A stretch of 64,000 bases of DNA from Apricaphanius iberus (Eukaryota > Chordata > Actinopteri > Cyprinodontiformes > Aphaniidae), in assembly GCA_028564705.1 (NCBI GenBank), contig JAPXFQ010001789.1, positions 186,001 through 250,000 of the forward strand, written 5' to 3'. Under the pieces are notes generated by a model. That model searched no databases. It had not been told where the DNA came from and worked only from the letters and a program-made list of their open reading frames with translations. The translations under genes and the position numbers were made by a program. Below are positions 10,061 to 23,000 of the stretch, piece by piece. Position 1 is the first letter of the stretch. Every line of letters starts with the position of its first letter.

Positions 10061-12580
10061 CAAGAAAGCATAGACAATAAAACAAACCCATTTATCATTT
10101 GATCAAAAATAATTGGTATGAAAATTAAACATAAGCAAACAAGAAATCATTAGCAATTGAGTGAAAGCAATAATAGCATCAGTTACTCATAAGGAAGTCT
10201 AAATTATTATGTTTTTATTTTAGATTTAAGATCTAGAAAAAGTGTTAGAAAAATTATGGAAAAAGTTGCAATTTATGTTGTTGTATAAATTGCCCTTTAA
10301 TTAATTGAATGGTTGCCAAACAAATCAGATTAATTTGCTTAACTGAGTTTCATACGTTTTCACTTATAACTTAATAACTTTTAATTTCTAAAAATAAAAT
10401 TTAAATATAGGTCATCTTGTACATTACCAAGCACAATGCCAAAAGGTTGTTGGCCAAATTGCCTAAAATGTGCATGTATTGGATCTACTGCACCCCCGCT
10501 CCTTGGAAAAAATTTCAGGCTCAGGATTTTTTTTTTCTTTAAGCCCTGAGCTCTGATGATGTAACCACATATTCAAAAATCAGTAAAGGCACACGTTAAA
10601 GGAAACAATGTCCAATATCTTGGCCCCCCCATACACTAAGACCTTTTCAGTGATTGGGCATCATTTTAATCTTTTTCAACAATATTTTGATGAATATTTC
10701 CAGAGATTAATGATAAAAACTGCACACTGTCACTTTAAAAGTTGACCAGTAAAAATGTATTCTAATCAGATTTTTTTTCTTAAAACATGAGTGAAATGAC
10801 CATCAACCAAGTTTGTAGTACGACCTCTGATCCAGCTACAGATCTTAATAGAAATTTTTGAGCGTCAACACTGTTTGATGATACATGAGGCGTACAATAC
10901 GATGCAGATAAATGGATTGTGTAGATTTAACATAACATTTTAACATAAATATGATTAGACTGTAATGATGTCAAAGTGGGGACGTTCGCAGCACACGCAT
11001 AAAAATAAAGGAAATGAATAAAAACAAAAATTCATAAAATATAATTCTGTCGTTTTAACAACTCATTGGCTCCAGGGTTCGTTTTCAAGTGAGACCTCTT
11101 TGGCTTGGTCTCGGTTTGCATGTTTGGTGTGCACCAGAATTTGCCAGCTTGTGTTCACACTGGCCCAAAAGGTCTGGAGCAAGAGAGGAAACAAATTAGA
11201 GTTTGTTTTAAGTGAACTAAAAGAGTTTGGTGAAATTTTTCACAAACTGGAGTATCTCAGCATTAGAAAGAGCCTTATGTAAAGGTTGAAACTTATTTGC
11301 TCCGTCAGTCCATCCTGTTGGATATAGAGGTTGTCAAATTTCTCAAATCATGTTTCCAATACAAAGGAAAGCTTTCTCAGAACGCCTAAGGAAGAGGATC
11401 CAACCAAAAATGAGGTGTCTCATCTGACGAGGATCCATTTCTCCCTTTAGCGGCTTTCCAGGCAAGTATGAACTCCTCAACCCGTCTGACTGGGAAAATG
11501 TTTGGTTTCCACAGGAGGAGCTGGAGGGAGATGGATATCTGGGTTTCCCTTCTAGAACTTTTAGGTGAATGAGCTGATCACAGATGACCAGAACAAGAAC
11601 TTCTTGCCTGTAATTAATTTTAACACCTTAAAGTTTCTTCATTGGCTGGTTTGATTTCACCAGATGTTTAGATGTGAGTAACCACAAAGTGGATTGCCTT
11701 AGGGTTAGGGTTAGGGCAGCAGTAGGTTCCTACAGAACCACATGGAGATGTGCATTAACCCAGATGAACTTGGTTCACTGGACTGAAATGCTAAATCTAC
11801 TTCTTTTTCTACTCCGCTCAGTCAGATGTGTCTTGCGGTGTCATGTGGTTGAAGTTACATGAACTGCGGTAGTTTAATGAAAATGCAAATTTTTTATAGA
11901 AATCTTGCTAAAAATGAGCAAATCTCTCTGTTGGGCCGCAGAAACGATTCAGCGTTTAACTTTTGAGTCCATTTAGGGAAATGAAAACCGCTAAATCAAC
12001 TAATTAATAGGAACAATAAATAACAGGAGTGTTGTGAATCCAGCTGGAATATAGTCACGGATACTTCCTTATTAAAACCGAGAGTTATGAGAATTTTGCT
12101 CTTGCATGCAGTCGGCATACAAATTATATGACAGAGAACATAACTGTCAGTGTGTGTGTGGTTGCAGTGAAGCTGCTCAGAGCTTCCTTTGCAAGAGGAA
12201 ACAACACATAACTTCATGGAAATGCCACAGCGTGTTTCGCATATGTTAATGAGCTCTGTGAGTGAGTGAGTTAGTGCATTCATGCATGTTTAAAGGCAAC
12301 AAGGTGTGAGCTTCTCTCATCAGTCAGCATTTTCACTGAAACTGTGTAGCTCTTTGGGAAAGCTGTTGCTAAAAACAAGTTAGAGAGATGCTGAATCAGC
12401 CTTTTTTGTCATCACATCTAGTTCTAATTTAGAGTCCCACCTCAACATTTTATTCAGGTTTAGTTCTGGACTTTGACTTGGCCAATGCAACACCTAGATT
12501 GATAATTGGTGTTGTCGCCAAAATAATTGTTACGTCTATAATAGTTTTGCACTAATTAAAAATAAAAATGCTATCTGGAT
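10061..12580. other. Anonymous AT-rich stretch
   Basis: No gene or intact element is visible. The only distinct motif is a short telomere-like array at 11699-11716. Confidence 0.5.
11699..11716 (+). repeat. Interstitial telomere-like motif, (TTAGGG)3
   Basis: Three exact TTAGGG units. Too short for a chromosome-fusion relic; it may be chance or a telomerase-mediated repair scar. Confidence 0.6.
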
Positions 12581-12594
12581 GAGCTGCCGAGACT

Positions 12595-12715
12595 GGGGGC
12601 CAGATTTTCATCATTCTTGAATTGAAGTCAGGGATCACATAAAAAGACTCCAGGGGCCGCAAATGGCCCCAAGCCTCACTTTGAGAACCCCTGCTGTAGG
12701 TTGAAAACAATCCCA
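12595..12715. repeat. Decayed hAT end
   Basis: The text AGGGGCCGCAAATGGCCCC then CACTTTGAGAACCCCTGCTG resembles the right end of an old, abundant fish hAT family. No partner end is found. Confidence 0.4.
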
Positions 12716-12982
12716 TTTCAATCACTCTCCACTACTGTGCCTGGCAGTTAATGTGAGGGATTTGTGCTGATATAGTTTAAAATGGTACATATCATTGGCC
12801 AAACTTGAAAAGAAAAGGGTTTTATTTTTGTGCGTTATTCTGATGCAACTTTCTAACTCACGTCCTGCTATTTTGCTTCTAGAGTTTTTTTTTCTTTAAT
12901 GGTATTAGGGTAAATTTACTGGGACGTCCACTCCTGATGAGACTGGTATTAGTCCTGAAGGATTTATCACTAGCTGTATTTA

Positions 12983-13100
12983 CTAGGGTGCTCCGATTGA
13001 TCGGCCACCAATAATTATCGGCCGATTTCCGTGGAAAATTGTGTGATCGGTGTTTGCAGATCACTGCCTTTCATTCCCGATCACAAGTACTGGTACTGAC
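12983..13100 (+). mobile_element. Left end of a hAT element
   Basis: TAGGGTGCTCCGATTGATCG followed by GGCCACCAATAATTATCGG is a typical hAT-type end with GATCGG repeats. No right end is identified downstream, so it is truncated or too diverged. The region up to about 14100 is non-coding. Confidence 0.5.
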
Positions 13101-13559
13101 TTTATTTTTATAGTCTATGTACTGAATATGAAGTGCTTACTCTTCCCAGCCTGCAGAGGCGCTGTAGTTTACCCGTCCCTTTCACTCTACTTTGTGCTTA
13201 TGCGCATGGCGGCAAACCCACAATAACAAACATTTCTGCCGTGTGAAACTTTTTTTGGTCCGTGAGAATGATATTAAGTTTGCCTCTTGCAAAACTTGGA
13301 ACAAAAAAACATGTCTGAATAGAATAAATCATTTTGACTCGTGCAGAACTATCTAAAACACAGAAGAACACATAGAAGAAGAAATAGACCTCCGTTGTAA
13401 ATAAAAATGGCTGCGCCCATTTGAAATGGAGGACTACGATGTTCTTCAGAGCATTAATTTATTTTTCTTTCTAGTCATGGTTTTAGACAATCCTTCACGC
13501 TTATGTAAACAAATTACCAAATTACAAACCGAATCCCTTTAATTTTTAAGAGGTTTTTT

Positions 13560-15310
13560 TCAAGAGTAACCTCGGGCCAGGAGCAGACATGTATTTAATG
13601 TGCTTCTGGGATGCATGTTGTAATTTCCTTATAGCTCCAGACATGTTCAGAAATGACGATTTGGAAAGTTCAGCATGAATTCATTCATATTTTCTTTAGA
13701 CGTGAGGTCATTTAACTGCACCCTTGTCATAAAGACTATTTTTACTCTTTGAGATATTTTTCAAGGATGTAAAAAAAAAAACATGCAACCGCTAACATTT
13801 TACTGTGGTTAGTCGATATGTTCCTCTTTTTGGGTCCGTTCATAGATGTCACATAAGTGCCACATACGAAAAATAGTCTATCACACAGACCGTTTTTATT
13901 TCATTGCACATGCTGCAGTTGTCACACATGTTTCTGGGTCCACGGCGCTTGTCCTTCCTAGTTTAGTAATGTTGGGCCGACAGTGTTGAGGCCGATAGCA
14001 ACTAACTAGTTGTTACTGCTGTCTGCGCCGATAGGATCACTCTGCCGATAAATTTATCATTCTCTATCAGAAACGTCACAGGAAAATAACATGCAGACTC
14101 AGGGATATAAACTTCGGATCCAGCAGGTGTGACTAAAGATTAACTGCTTTATCTCTGAGAAGCATGCGAGAAATGACTGCAAGAACCTGACAAAGCAATC
14201 AGTGTGAGTGGAAACACCTGGGACACCAGGGAAAGCAGGGAGCAATTTGGACATTTTAGACAGTTTGGAAAGGGAGCAAGCTGAGGAGAGGCAAAAAATA
14301 TAGAGGAAAATACAGAAAAAAATTATTACTAACCCGAGGTTGCACTAGATATGTTTTTGTCCGTAATTTAGACTATAGGGTGGAAAAAAATGAGGTCATA
14401 ATTTACTTTTACCGGTCAATTTTTAGATCCTATGCAGAATTTTTTGTCTTGGACAGATGACTTCTCATGCAGGTTTATTGTCCTTGAGGCTGAATCGTGC
14501 TTCGCTGCTGTACTGGAGACTGGAAATAAGCGGCAATTCAGCCAAAGATTTAAAATGGGAAACATTACTCCAATTGAAGCATTCAGAAGTCGAAAAGGCT
14601 CTGAAATAAATGTTTCCTGAACCGTAAACTATGCATCAGCGTGAGGAAAGCCTGCGAGAAGAAAATCAGCAGCCGGCGGCACCGGTGTTTGGCACATATC
14701 AGACTCTTTGGAAAATGTCTAACCAGCCACGATGGTCACAGTGGCGCTGCAAAGTTGAAAATGAAAATATCTGTGCATTTGCACCAAATGGTCAGAGGTG
14801 TGAATCCTAATCTGTGAAAACAGACAGCCTTCAGATTTTTCTGTCACCTCTCTAAAGAAAGTTCAAATACAGAAAATACTTGTTTAACGCGACTCCTGCG
14901 ACTAACAGAAGAAAATGCAATGATTAACACAAAGATTTAAGACAGAACTAACCATCAAAATACCTAAACCATAAGGGACTGACCAAATGCAAACTAAAAA
15001 GACCCTGAACTGTGACAGGAAGAAAGCTGCCAGAGTATCAAATAATAATTATTTGTCATCATTTCTGTGGTATTCGGATGTATTTCTTTTGTGAGTTAAT
15101 CTCCTCCCAATCTTCTTATCAGGAATCAGTGGTTTGGTGCCTGTCTGTGTGCGTGGGCATCTTGCTGTTTATACGGCAGAGAGACATTTCCTGAGAATTC
15201 AAACACAGCTTTTTGTTTCTTGTTGCTGTCTGGATGGAAAAAACAGAGTTAAAACATTTGTTATGTTTAAAATGCTGTTTTTCAAAAATTCATGAAATGT
15301 CTGCTCAGAA
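13560..15310. other. Anonymous stretch
   Basis: I see no gene, splice-consistent exon or complete mobile element. Confidence 0.45.
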
Positions 15311-15317
15311 AATATGT

Positions 15318-15475
15318 AGTCTACAGCTGCTTGTCCTTGAAGGATCAGAGGGGGGAGCTGGTCCACTCTAGACAGTCATCCGTCCATCACAGGACAAATT
15401 AACACACTGACACTCACACCTAAGTGCAGTTTAGAGATCAGTTACCTAACAGTCTGCGTCCCCAGAGAGAACAAG
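15318..15475 (-). repeat. Decayed tRNA-headed SINE body
   Basis: CATCCGTCCATCACAGGACAAATTAACACACTGACACTCACACCTA is a diverged reverse copy of the body of the abundant fish SINE-like repeat that also appears at 46763-46895, 48485-48600 and 63927-64000. A fragment with GGGAGAACATGTAAACTC lies at about 15927-15945. Confidence 0.5.
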
Positions 15476-16386
15476 GGGTTAATAATGTAAAAATCTTCAT
15501 TAGTGTAGTATTTATTTAGTTTTCACATAAGATCCTAAATTCTATTTTATTTTCAATTAGTTTTTATAATTTGTTAGGTAGTTTTAGTTTTTTGAAAATG
15601 CTTAGTTTCAGTTTAGTTTTTATTAGTTTCAGTTTTAGTTTTAGTCTTTTCGTTAAGCAAGTTGTGTACCGGGGCAAGACTTAACAAAAGAAGAAATGTA
15701 TAACAAATTCTCAGAACAGCCATACAAATAAGGCAAATATAAAAGAAATATGGCAGAGTAACGTTCAAAGTTCTATAAACACAATAACAGCACCTGTTGA
15801 TTAGAAAGCCCAACAATTAATGCAGTTGCCACATTTCTAAAAAAACAAAGCCATCATCAGTACTATGATGCTTTTAATCATTTTTCTTTAACGATATTAA
15901 CCTTGGAGAGAATAGACACATGCATAGGGAGAACATGTAAACTCATTTATTGTTGCTTGTGGAGACGGCGACCTGTTTAAAATGATTTCTGCATATGAAG
16001 TTTCCTCATTTAGCACCGTCATAGCTTCAAGATGAGTGTTGTCTACTTTGGTGCCCGTCTTGGTCTAAATCCCATCTCTTCCCAGGCTCTGCAGTGGTGG
16101 CAGCAACAGTCCTGGAGTTTGCCTGGAGCTTCGTTCACCTCCTCAAGCCTCTTTATTGTTAATGGACCTCTCACCTTGAAGTTCTTGATAATTCAGAAAA
16201 CTCTGTGTCCATTTTGGGGCTGTCGGACTCCTTGAAAACAGCATAGATTTATAGAGAGTCAATCATTTATAATTACACTTCATCTAAGACCAAATACAGA
16301 ATGTACAAGATTTGCTAATCGGTGTAGGGAAGGATTTAAAGGAATTGTTTACATTGGGGCTGGGGAGAAGAACGATTCCCTTGAAT

Positions 16387-17140
16387 TAGGGCTGGGCAGT
16401 ATACCGAAAATTTATAGATACCGAAATGTATGACTGTTACGGACGTAATTTGCCCGTGCCTGTAAATTCGGTATGTAATTAAAAAAGATGTGTTTTAGTT
16501 TAGCGTTGCTCCTGCCTCTTTTACAAATGAGCGTTTACATCCGGAGCAGGGAAGCATGCTAATGAAGCTCATGTTTAGCTCTATTTAGTAAGAGTTTAGA
16601 CTCGTTGACTAGCGACAAATAAAGTGACTTTTTATGGTATTTTGGGATACTTAGACTCTAAAGTGGAGCACGTATGTTTACTGCAGTAACGAAGCTGCTG
16701 CCAAACCAGAGCATTTCTAGCCCAACAGCTCCGCACGCACATGTCCGACTCAGGCGGAGCAGAGATTAACCCCGCCATGTTTCTGCTTGAAGCCGCCACC
16801 TGTTCCCACCTGTGCTCCGATGTAAAATATTTTCTAAAATAAATGACTGGTCTTTGTGATCACTTCTGAGTTTAAACTGGACTCTTAAGAAACACAGAAA
16901 GGCGTGGGAATGAAACACTGAATTAAAAAGCTGTTTGAAGCCGTTCAATAGTAAAAAGCCATAATATTTTAAACAACATTAAGCTAATTTGGCCGCTACC
17001 AGACATTGAATACAGAAAAGGACACAATAAAAAAAAAAAAAGAAAAGCGTGGGGAGTGATGTGGTCATTGTTATCGTTTTATCAAGGTAAAATGCTCAAT
17101 ACACTGTGATATTAATTTTAGCTCATATTGCCTAGCCCTA
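16387..17140. mobile_element. hAT element with perfect 8-bp TSD
   Basis: 754 bp, TAGGGCTGGGCAGTATACC to TATTGCCTAGCCCTA, flanked by identical CCTTGAAT at 16379-16386 and 17141-17148. It lies at the left edge of the recognisable reverse-oriented LINE. No coding frame. Confidence 0.85.
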
Positions 17141-17884
17141 CCTTGAATCTTTCAGAGTTAAATTATATTGGTTCACCCTGTTTTTGTAGATCTCATAGAA
17201 AACCTGGAGTCAAGTTTTTCTCTCTGCTCGGCGATGCTCCCTTTTTTCACTACGCACCGTTGGATTGCTATTCCATGGAGACTTCTTTTTACCCGAGTCT
17301 ACTTTAACTTTAGTTGGAGCAATGGTATCAAAAATGTCGGAAACTTTATAGAGAAATTTATCTACTAGCTTGCTAGTGAATTTGTGTTAGAGGATGAAGG
17401 GGATGGGGAGGCAGAGCAATAAATTGGTTTAAAGATTTCATTTGAACTGTCCCTGAGGAAGAGTTTTTTTACAACGGTCTCACTTTGGTTAGCTAGTTTA
17501 GCTGGGATCGTGCTTCCAAAGAAAATGCAACAATGTTTAGATAACGCAATATCAACTAAAGAGATGTTGCAGAAACCTTTGCTAATAATTAAGTTGAAAG
17601 TGTGTCCTTGATTGTGTGTTGTTTGTTTGACATTTTGGATTACACTGGAGTTATGAGAGTATCAATTAATGTTGTAGCTCGTCTATCTATGGGGTTGTCA
17701 ACATGAATATTGAAGTCTCCCTCAATAATTAGTTGGTCATATTCCACACATATTAAAGAGAGTAGGTCGCTGAAATCATTAAAGAAGTTTGAGTTAAGTT
17801 TTGGAGGTTTGTACACATTTATGAATAACAGTCAAATGTGGCCAGAAAACCCCTTTTAAATTCAGTAGGTTATGAAAGATTTTG

Positions 17885-19335
17885 CCTAATCCGCCTCCTC
17901 CATTGACTGTATAAAACAATGGAATAACCTTCCAGTAGGTTTCTGAAGGGCAAAAATGAGGCCAGTTGGGCGGTTCCCACCGCCGCCATCTTGTCCGCGT
18001 CACTCCCCTCGTCACTCTCAGAAACTCCAAAAATGGGCAAAGAGCTGGAGCTGAGAGTGGCGCTGTGAGGCTGGAGGCGGAGGGTTAACGCTCCGAGCCA
18101 ACGTAGCTACAAGCTAGTAAGAAGCTAGTTGGGCGCTAACTGAAGTTAACGTAGGCTGCAGACGGTTTCAGCCAGAAGACCGCAGTTGAGAGACTTTTAC
18201 CCCGTTTTTCAACAACGATCACTTTAGACCCAGAAACATCTCGAGTAGAGAAAACATATCAATATGATAAGACCCAAATGGGTTGGATCAATACGGCCTA
18301 ATATTGTTATTTCCATTACCATCGGTGAAGGCTGAGGACGGGTTCATCTTAAGAACACATCCAGCAAAAAGCAGTCACAAACTTATCATGAAAACTCAGA
18401 TCCGCTCAAAAAATAAAAGGCTTTTGACTCACCTCACATCTCATCCATTAGTTCATGCCTCCAGCTGTGTTCCTCACACCAGTACTGATCTAACCAGCGA
18501 TCATCCAGTCTGTCTAGAGTCCAACTCTGTAGTCTTCCAGGCTTATCTAGCAGTCTCCCACTCTTGAGTCTCCCGCTCTGACCGGGTCTGCCGCGGCGTC
18601 CCGGTCCTGCCGACTTTGCTGCTCTGCAGCTACCCGACCGATTGCCTGCTCCAACTCGCGTGTAGAAAGAGAAAAAATCTCCCACCAGAACAGCATTCCT
18701 CTCTGACAGAGACCCCCCCAAGCTGGTTAAGCTTCAGCCGGTATGAAGCCTCCCCCGAAAGCATAAACTTATTGGACTGTCTGTTACTGTAATCAACACC
18801 ACAGCAAGCCATCTTTGTCCAATAATTGCAGATTAATGTCCAAAACCGAATAAAATTTGCAGAGGCAACAGATAGGGGAGTTCAGAAACACCAAATGACT
18901 GAAGTCTTTACGTTAGTCCCAGGCTGTGAAGAGCTTCCCTGCAAGCAGAGGGGGACAGCAGACTACGGAGCAAGCTATTAGCTACCGTTAGCCACCAATA
19001 GCCACCAGCTTTAGCCTAGACAGACCTGTCAGTCAAAAGGACACGCCCCTAATTATTTATAATTTCAAGATTAAATTACAAATAAATAGAGAAGTTAGAA
19101 AAAAATTCACTCCCCTCAGAGTTGTCATGACGGTAAACCTGAACTATCTAACCTAAAATGGTTTTTTGAACCAGGCTGTAAACATGTTTATTTTTGCTGT
19201 AAAGTTGGCCTTTTTAACATGGGAGTCAATGGGAAGTTGCTCCTTATTGGAGCCAGCCCCCAGCGGATGAGGGCTGAACTGCCATTTTTGTCACTTCCGC
19301 GTTGGCTTCACATTCTGCGGGCGGAGTTTGCCCCT
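17885..19335. mobile_element. DNA-transposon-like insertion in the LINE endonuclease
   Basis: About 1.45 kb separating LINE residues RGGQG and FINVYKPP. Its ends carry the common fish phrases CTCCATTGACTGTATAAAAC and AACATGGGAGTCAATGGGAA. Exact ends and target duplication are uncertain (TTTGCC appears at both edges). The interior has a GC-rich patch at 17950-18070 and 18560-18660 but no transposase I recognise. Confidence 0.5.
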
Positions 19336-19468
19336 TGGCCTCCTCGCTTACTGCTCTCGTTTAATAAATTGGAGTTTGGAGGAGTAGATTCTAGCATTGA
19401 AAAAGTTTCAGTATTTATATCTAACCAAGTTTCAGTAATAAAATCATGGATTAGAAAATACTTTCCTG

Positions 19469-19924
19469 GGAGCATGGTGGCGCAGCTGGTCACACACCTC
19501 ACCTCACAGAAGGTCCTGGGTTCGATTCCCGCTGGGGACGCTGTGGCTGCTGATGGTGTGTGTGTTCCTCCATATCATCAGCATCCACACCTTGGGTGAT
19601 GTTGGTAAAAGGGCCTTTCTGTGTGGAGTTTGCATGTTCTCCCCATGTTCCCTTGAGCAGCTAATGTGAGCTGCTCCCACAAAAAAAACATGCACCAGTC
19701 CTGTATACTGCCTCCTCCTGGCTGACAGGGGCGCCTGAAGGGTTGGGGAGGATCTGGCTGGAATAACGTGATCCTTCCATGTGCTATGTCCAGCAGGGGA
19801 AACCCTACCCCTTCAGGTGAAAAGAAGGGCCTGCTCACTCGTCAGGCAAGAAGGAGGCTTGAGCTCAGTGCAGTGCCCTCCCAGGGTTGGCAGAGGGATA
19901 GCAAGGCCCAGGACTATACTTTTG
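19469..19924 (+). mobile_element. tRNA-headed SINE-like element with 9-bp TSD
   Basis: 456 bp beginning GGAGCATGGTGGCGCAGCTG, with an A-box-like TGGCGCAGCTGG and B box GGTTCGATTCC (about 19520-19530), then the fish-typical body GTGTGGAGTTTGCATGTTCT. Flanks are identical ACTTTCCTG at 19460-19468 and 19925-19933. It interrupts the LINE endonuclease start. Confidence 0.75.
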
Positions 19925-20960
19925 ACTTTCCTGACAAAGATCTTATGCCAGTTTAAGAGATTTATCTGTAGTTTTCAAATTCTTCTGAGAGGTGATTCAA
20001 AACAGCAGGATTTGATTTTAGGAGTTCTTCTGTTTATAATTACAGGAATGCTACTTAACCGGACAAGTCCTGGTGGGTCAGGGGTCTGTAGTCAGTGTCT
20101 GGATACCTTTCACATCAGTCATTACCAGTGGTGGGAAGGGCTAAATTACTTTCAACATATTTGAGATGTAATGAGAGAGTGGGGATCCAAATGACACAGC
20201 ATATTCCGCAGAGTCACACCTCTGCTTGATGCCATTTCATTGTTCAGTCTCTGTGTTAGCAGCAGAAGCAGGTAGTGTACAGTTTGTTCTCCATCAGTTT
20301 TCAGCGGGCTGCAGTGAGCCGGAAGTGAGGTCCTTTGAGACAAGATCAGTTTGTGGTTGTTTTGAGAAATCAGGTGTGCTGTTATTTATACAACAAAAGA
20401 TTTTTGCAGCTATCAGTCTAATGCCAGGTCTTCTGAGATGGCGCTGATTTTCTTTGAATAGATGGGTTGCAGAGCCAAATATTTTGACGTTGTTAATATA
20501 GGTGAACAATTTTTTCCAAGCATTTTGTTTTCAACCATTTATGGAGTTGACGAAGGCAACTAAATCTCTCATCTCCTCCCTCAGGAACTGGGCCACAGAT
20601 GAAAATGTTTGTGTTATTAAGCATATTAAGAACTTGAAGCAGTTGGGTGACATCAGCCTTGAGAACTTCACTCTTCTTAGAGCTTATGTCATATGATCCT
20701 GCGTGGATAATGATTTTTAATCCTGTATGAAGACCAATGATAGATGGAATCTTCCCCTTTAATTTGCCTGATAGTGTTCTTTGGGTAGCCGTACACTCTA
20801 ATGTTTTTGCTGAAGAAGTTTTCGATCCTATTTACTGAACCATCATGAATTATTAGGCCCTTTGCTGGGGAGGTTTTTACTTTATTATGTGTCTGATTTG
20901 AGCGTTATCTGTTCAAAAGATTTCACTGAAATCAGGTTTGCTTATGTTGTAAATACTCCT

Positions 20961-21840
20961 CCTAATTGAATATATCTGGCAACCAGAACATGACGTGTTG
21001 GTCATTGTCAAACAGATTCCGTCCCGATTTTAGTTTCTCGTTGCCAATCAAGCACCATCTTATTTGTGGTTTCCTGTCGTCTAATAACAGCCAGTGTGAT
21101 GCTGAACGGAGTAAAGGCAGAACCAGAGAAACAGATTCATTCGTTTCGAGTCTCCCGAAGCCCGCCTGCAGCCGTGCAGAATTTTGTCCTACTCTTGCAG
21201 ACAGGCAGATGCTTTTTTTTTTTTTTTGTGTGTTGTGCTGCATCTGCAACAAGCTGACTCACACTGAAACCCACACACTCAAACACACTCTGAGAGCGAC
21301 CACAGAGACAGAGGTGGGGGTAAAAGTTGACTCCGAGTGTCTCTCTCTCGCTCAGCCTTATCAGGGTTTCCATCAGAGCCCTGCTGAAGTGCTCTTTAGC
21401 ACCCTGAGCTGAGCTGTCCTCCTCCTAACAAACCCCTCACCTAAATCATCCACAGTCCACTCACAGAGTTTTCATTTTCTTACAGCTACCAGTCCTATCT
21501 TTTATCACTTTCAGAGAACTATTTTTACCTCCCGATCGAGCTGATTTCCATTCGGTGTTTGCTGCAGATGCTGCCTCATTCTCAGTTTCACTCTTTTAAA
21601 GATCAGGACGCCCCAAGACTCTGCTGTCATTTAGGTGTTAGCTAGCAACCCACACCACTACCCAACAAACTTATTTTCTTCTTTTTTAAGACAAATTAAA
21701 TCAAAAATCTATTAGAGCAACAACGCAATCAGAGAGCAGTGGAGAAGTTATTCAAATCCCAAATTACTTATTTATCCTAAAGAAAATTACATGTTTTTGT
21801 AACTTATATCGTCAAAGTATGTTCAAGGAGTTGTGGATGT
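20961..21840. other. LINE 5' flank and anonymous sequence
   Basis: 20961 to about 21200 may be the 5' untranslated part of the reverse LINE; the rest to 21840 shows no gene or element. Overlapping open frames on both strands here are judged chance. Confidence 0.4.
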
Positions 21841-21879
21841 TGAGACAAGTAATCTGAAGAAGCCCCTGCCTGAGGACTT

Positions 21880-23000
21880 TTGCTATCTTACGGTCTCTTG
21901 ACTGCAGTGACATGCCAACAGCAACACATCTCCTTGCAGCGGAGGATGAGCTGTCTCCTGCTGGGAAGCAGCCTGCTTCCACCAACGTCGGCTCAGTCTC
22001 CATGCTCCACGCGCTGCCTATCCTCACAGGCTGTCTTCGCTCCTTTTCCGACTGCTTCATCGAGGGCTCCCCGTTTCAGTCAGCCGTCCAGCTGCGTCTA
22101 CAATGCTGGCGAGACAGACGCCACAAAGCTGCCCCTGAGTATCCTCCCTCGGTCTGGTCAGACTGGGAGGACAATGAGGAGCAGTATGTGGAGCAGCAGA
22201 CCTCGCTCATCGGCTCTCGGCTCGCATACTGTACTCCCGGAAAAGGTCCGCGCAGGCATGAGCGGCCATCTCAGCCAAGCAGCCGAAGGCAAGAGGCTCC
22301 TCCACCATCTCGCTGCAGACGGCCGCGCCAACGAGGAAGAGCGGTTTCCGGGTCGGTGAAGTTGGCGTCTGCTTCTGCCTGTTCGGCCCCGAAGTTGGCG
22401 TCTGCTTCAGCCTGTTCGGCCCCGAAGTTGGCGTGCAATTCAGCCTGTTCTCCCGTTCTGCCAAGGGATGTCCGTCCAGCTTCCCAATGGACCTCCAGGT
22501 CCCCAAGAGAGGACCGCCGGGCCGTTCGCCCGTCTCCCGTCCTACCAACGGACGCCATCCGGGTCGACCACCCGATGCTCGCCCCGCCAGGGGCCGCCGG
22601 CCCGACGCCCATTCAGCCAGAGGACGCCATCCGGGCTCTATCCCTCCTTCCGTGGGCCCCCTCCACCCACCCTGAAAGGGTGCTTCTCTTTTTGATGTTT
22701 TTTCCTCCATGGTGTCTGGGATCCGCCTTTAAAGGCCCCGTCATCCCTCATCATCATCCGCACCTGTCTTCAATCTCCAGCCACTCACCTCATGTCCGTA
22801 TAACCCGTCACCTCCCTTCAGTCAGCGCCGGATCATTATAGGAGTCAACCCCAGATGTCAACAGTTTGTGTGCCTACCGTCTTCATCCTGAGTCTTGTTC
22901 CTGCCATCCAGATCACCACCATCTTCACTCTGCACTTTAATAAACAGCATTGCACTTTGCTTCTGCGTTTGGGTCCATACCTTCCACTGCAAAACCTGAC
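21880..23000 (+). mobile_element. Retroelement-like segment with degenerate Pro/Ser/Arg-rich frames
   Basis: GC-rich against AT-rich flanks, with long overlapping frames in several phases and on both strands, including a 309-codon frame at 21912-22841. Three 33-bp tandem units lie at 22358-22456. The phrase PPWCLGSAFKGP and the following non-coding tail with AATAAA at 22939-22944 resemble multicopy proline-rich fish retroelement sequences. I cannot assign gag or class with confidence, and no start context or splice signals support a host gene. Confidence 0.45.
22358..22456 (+). repeat. 33-bp tandem repeat, three units
   Basis: Units 22358-22390, 22391-22423 and 22424-22456 share GAAGTTGGCGTCTGCTTC and CTGTTCGGCCCC; the third is diverged. 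Length 33 preserves the reading frame (plus frame repeats SACSAPKLAS). Confidence 0.8.

Larger units (their letters stand above)
17149..20960 (-). pseudogene. L2/CR1-type LINE, reverse orientation, broken by insertions
   Basis: Minus-strand frames give, 5' to 3' in the element: an ORF1 SGNH/GDSL-esterase-like region (about 20800-20350) with IIIHAGSYDISSKKSE and LQVLNMLNNTNIFICGPVPE; the start of the endonuclease (RSLSGKYFLIHDFITETW, across the SINE junction at 19460/19934); a middle part with NLLNESSKRGGQG ending about 19336; and beyond the next insertion INVYKPPKLN, IIEGDFNIHVDNP and VDKFLYKVSDIFDTIAPTKV (17830-17200). Several stops and frameshifts make it a pseudogene. Reverse transcriptase is absent. 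The ORF1 esterase, endonuclease and order are characteristic of fish L2-like LINEs. Confidence 0.8.

Noticed and set aside
19500..19545. tRNA gene at the B-box GGTTCGATTCC
   Set aside because: It belongs to a SINE with body and target duplication; no tRNA fold.
21912..22841. 309-codon open frame as a host protein gene
   Set aside because: Overlapping long frames exist in other phases and on the minus strand, the segment is GC-biased with tandem repeats, and it reads like multicopy retroelement sequence. No splice or promoter support.
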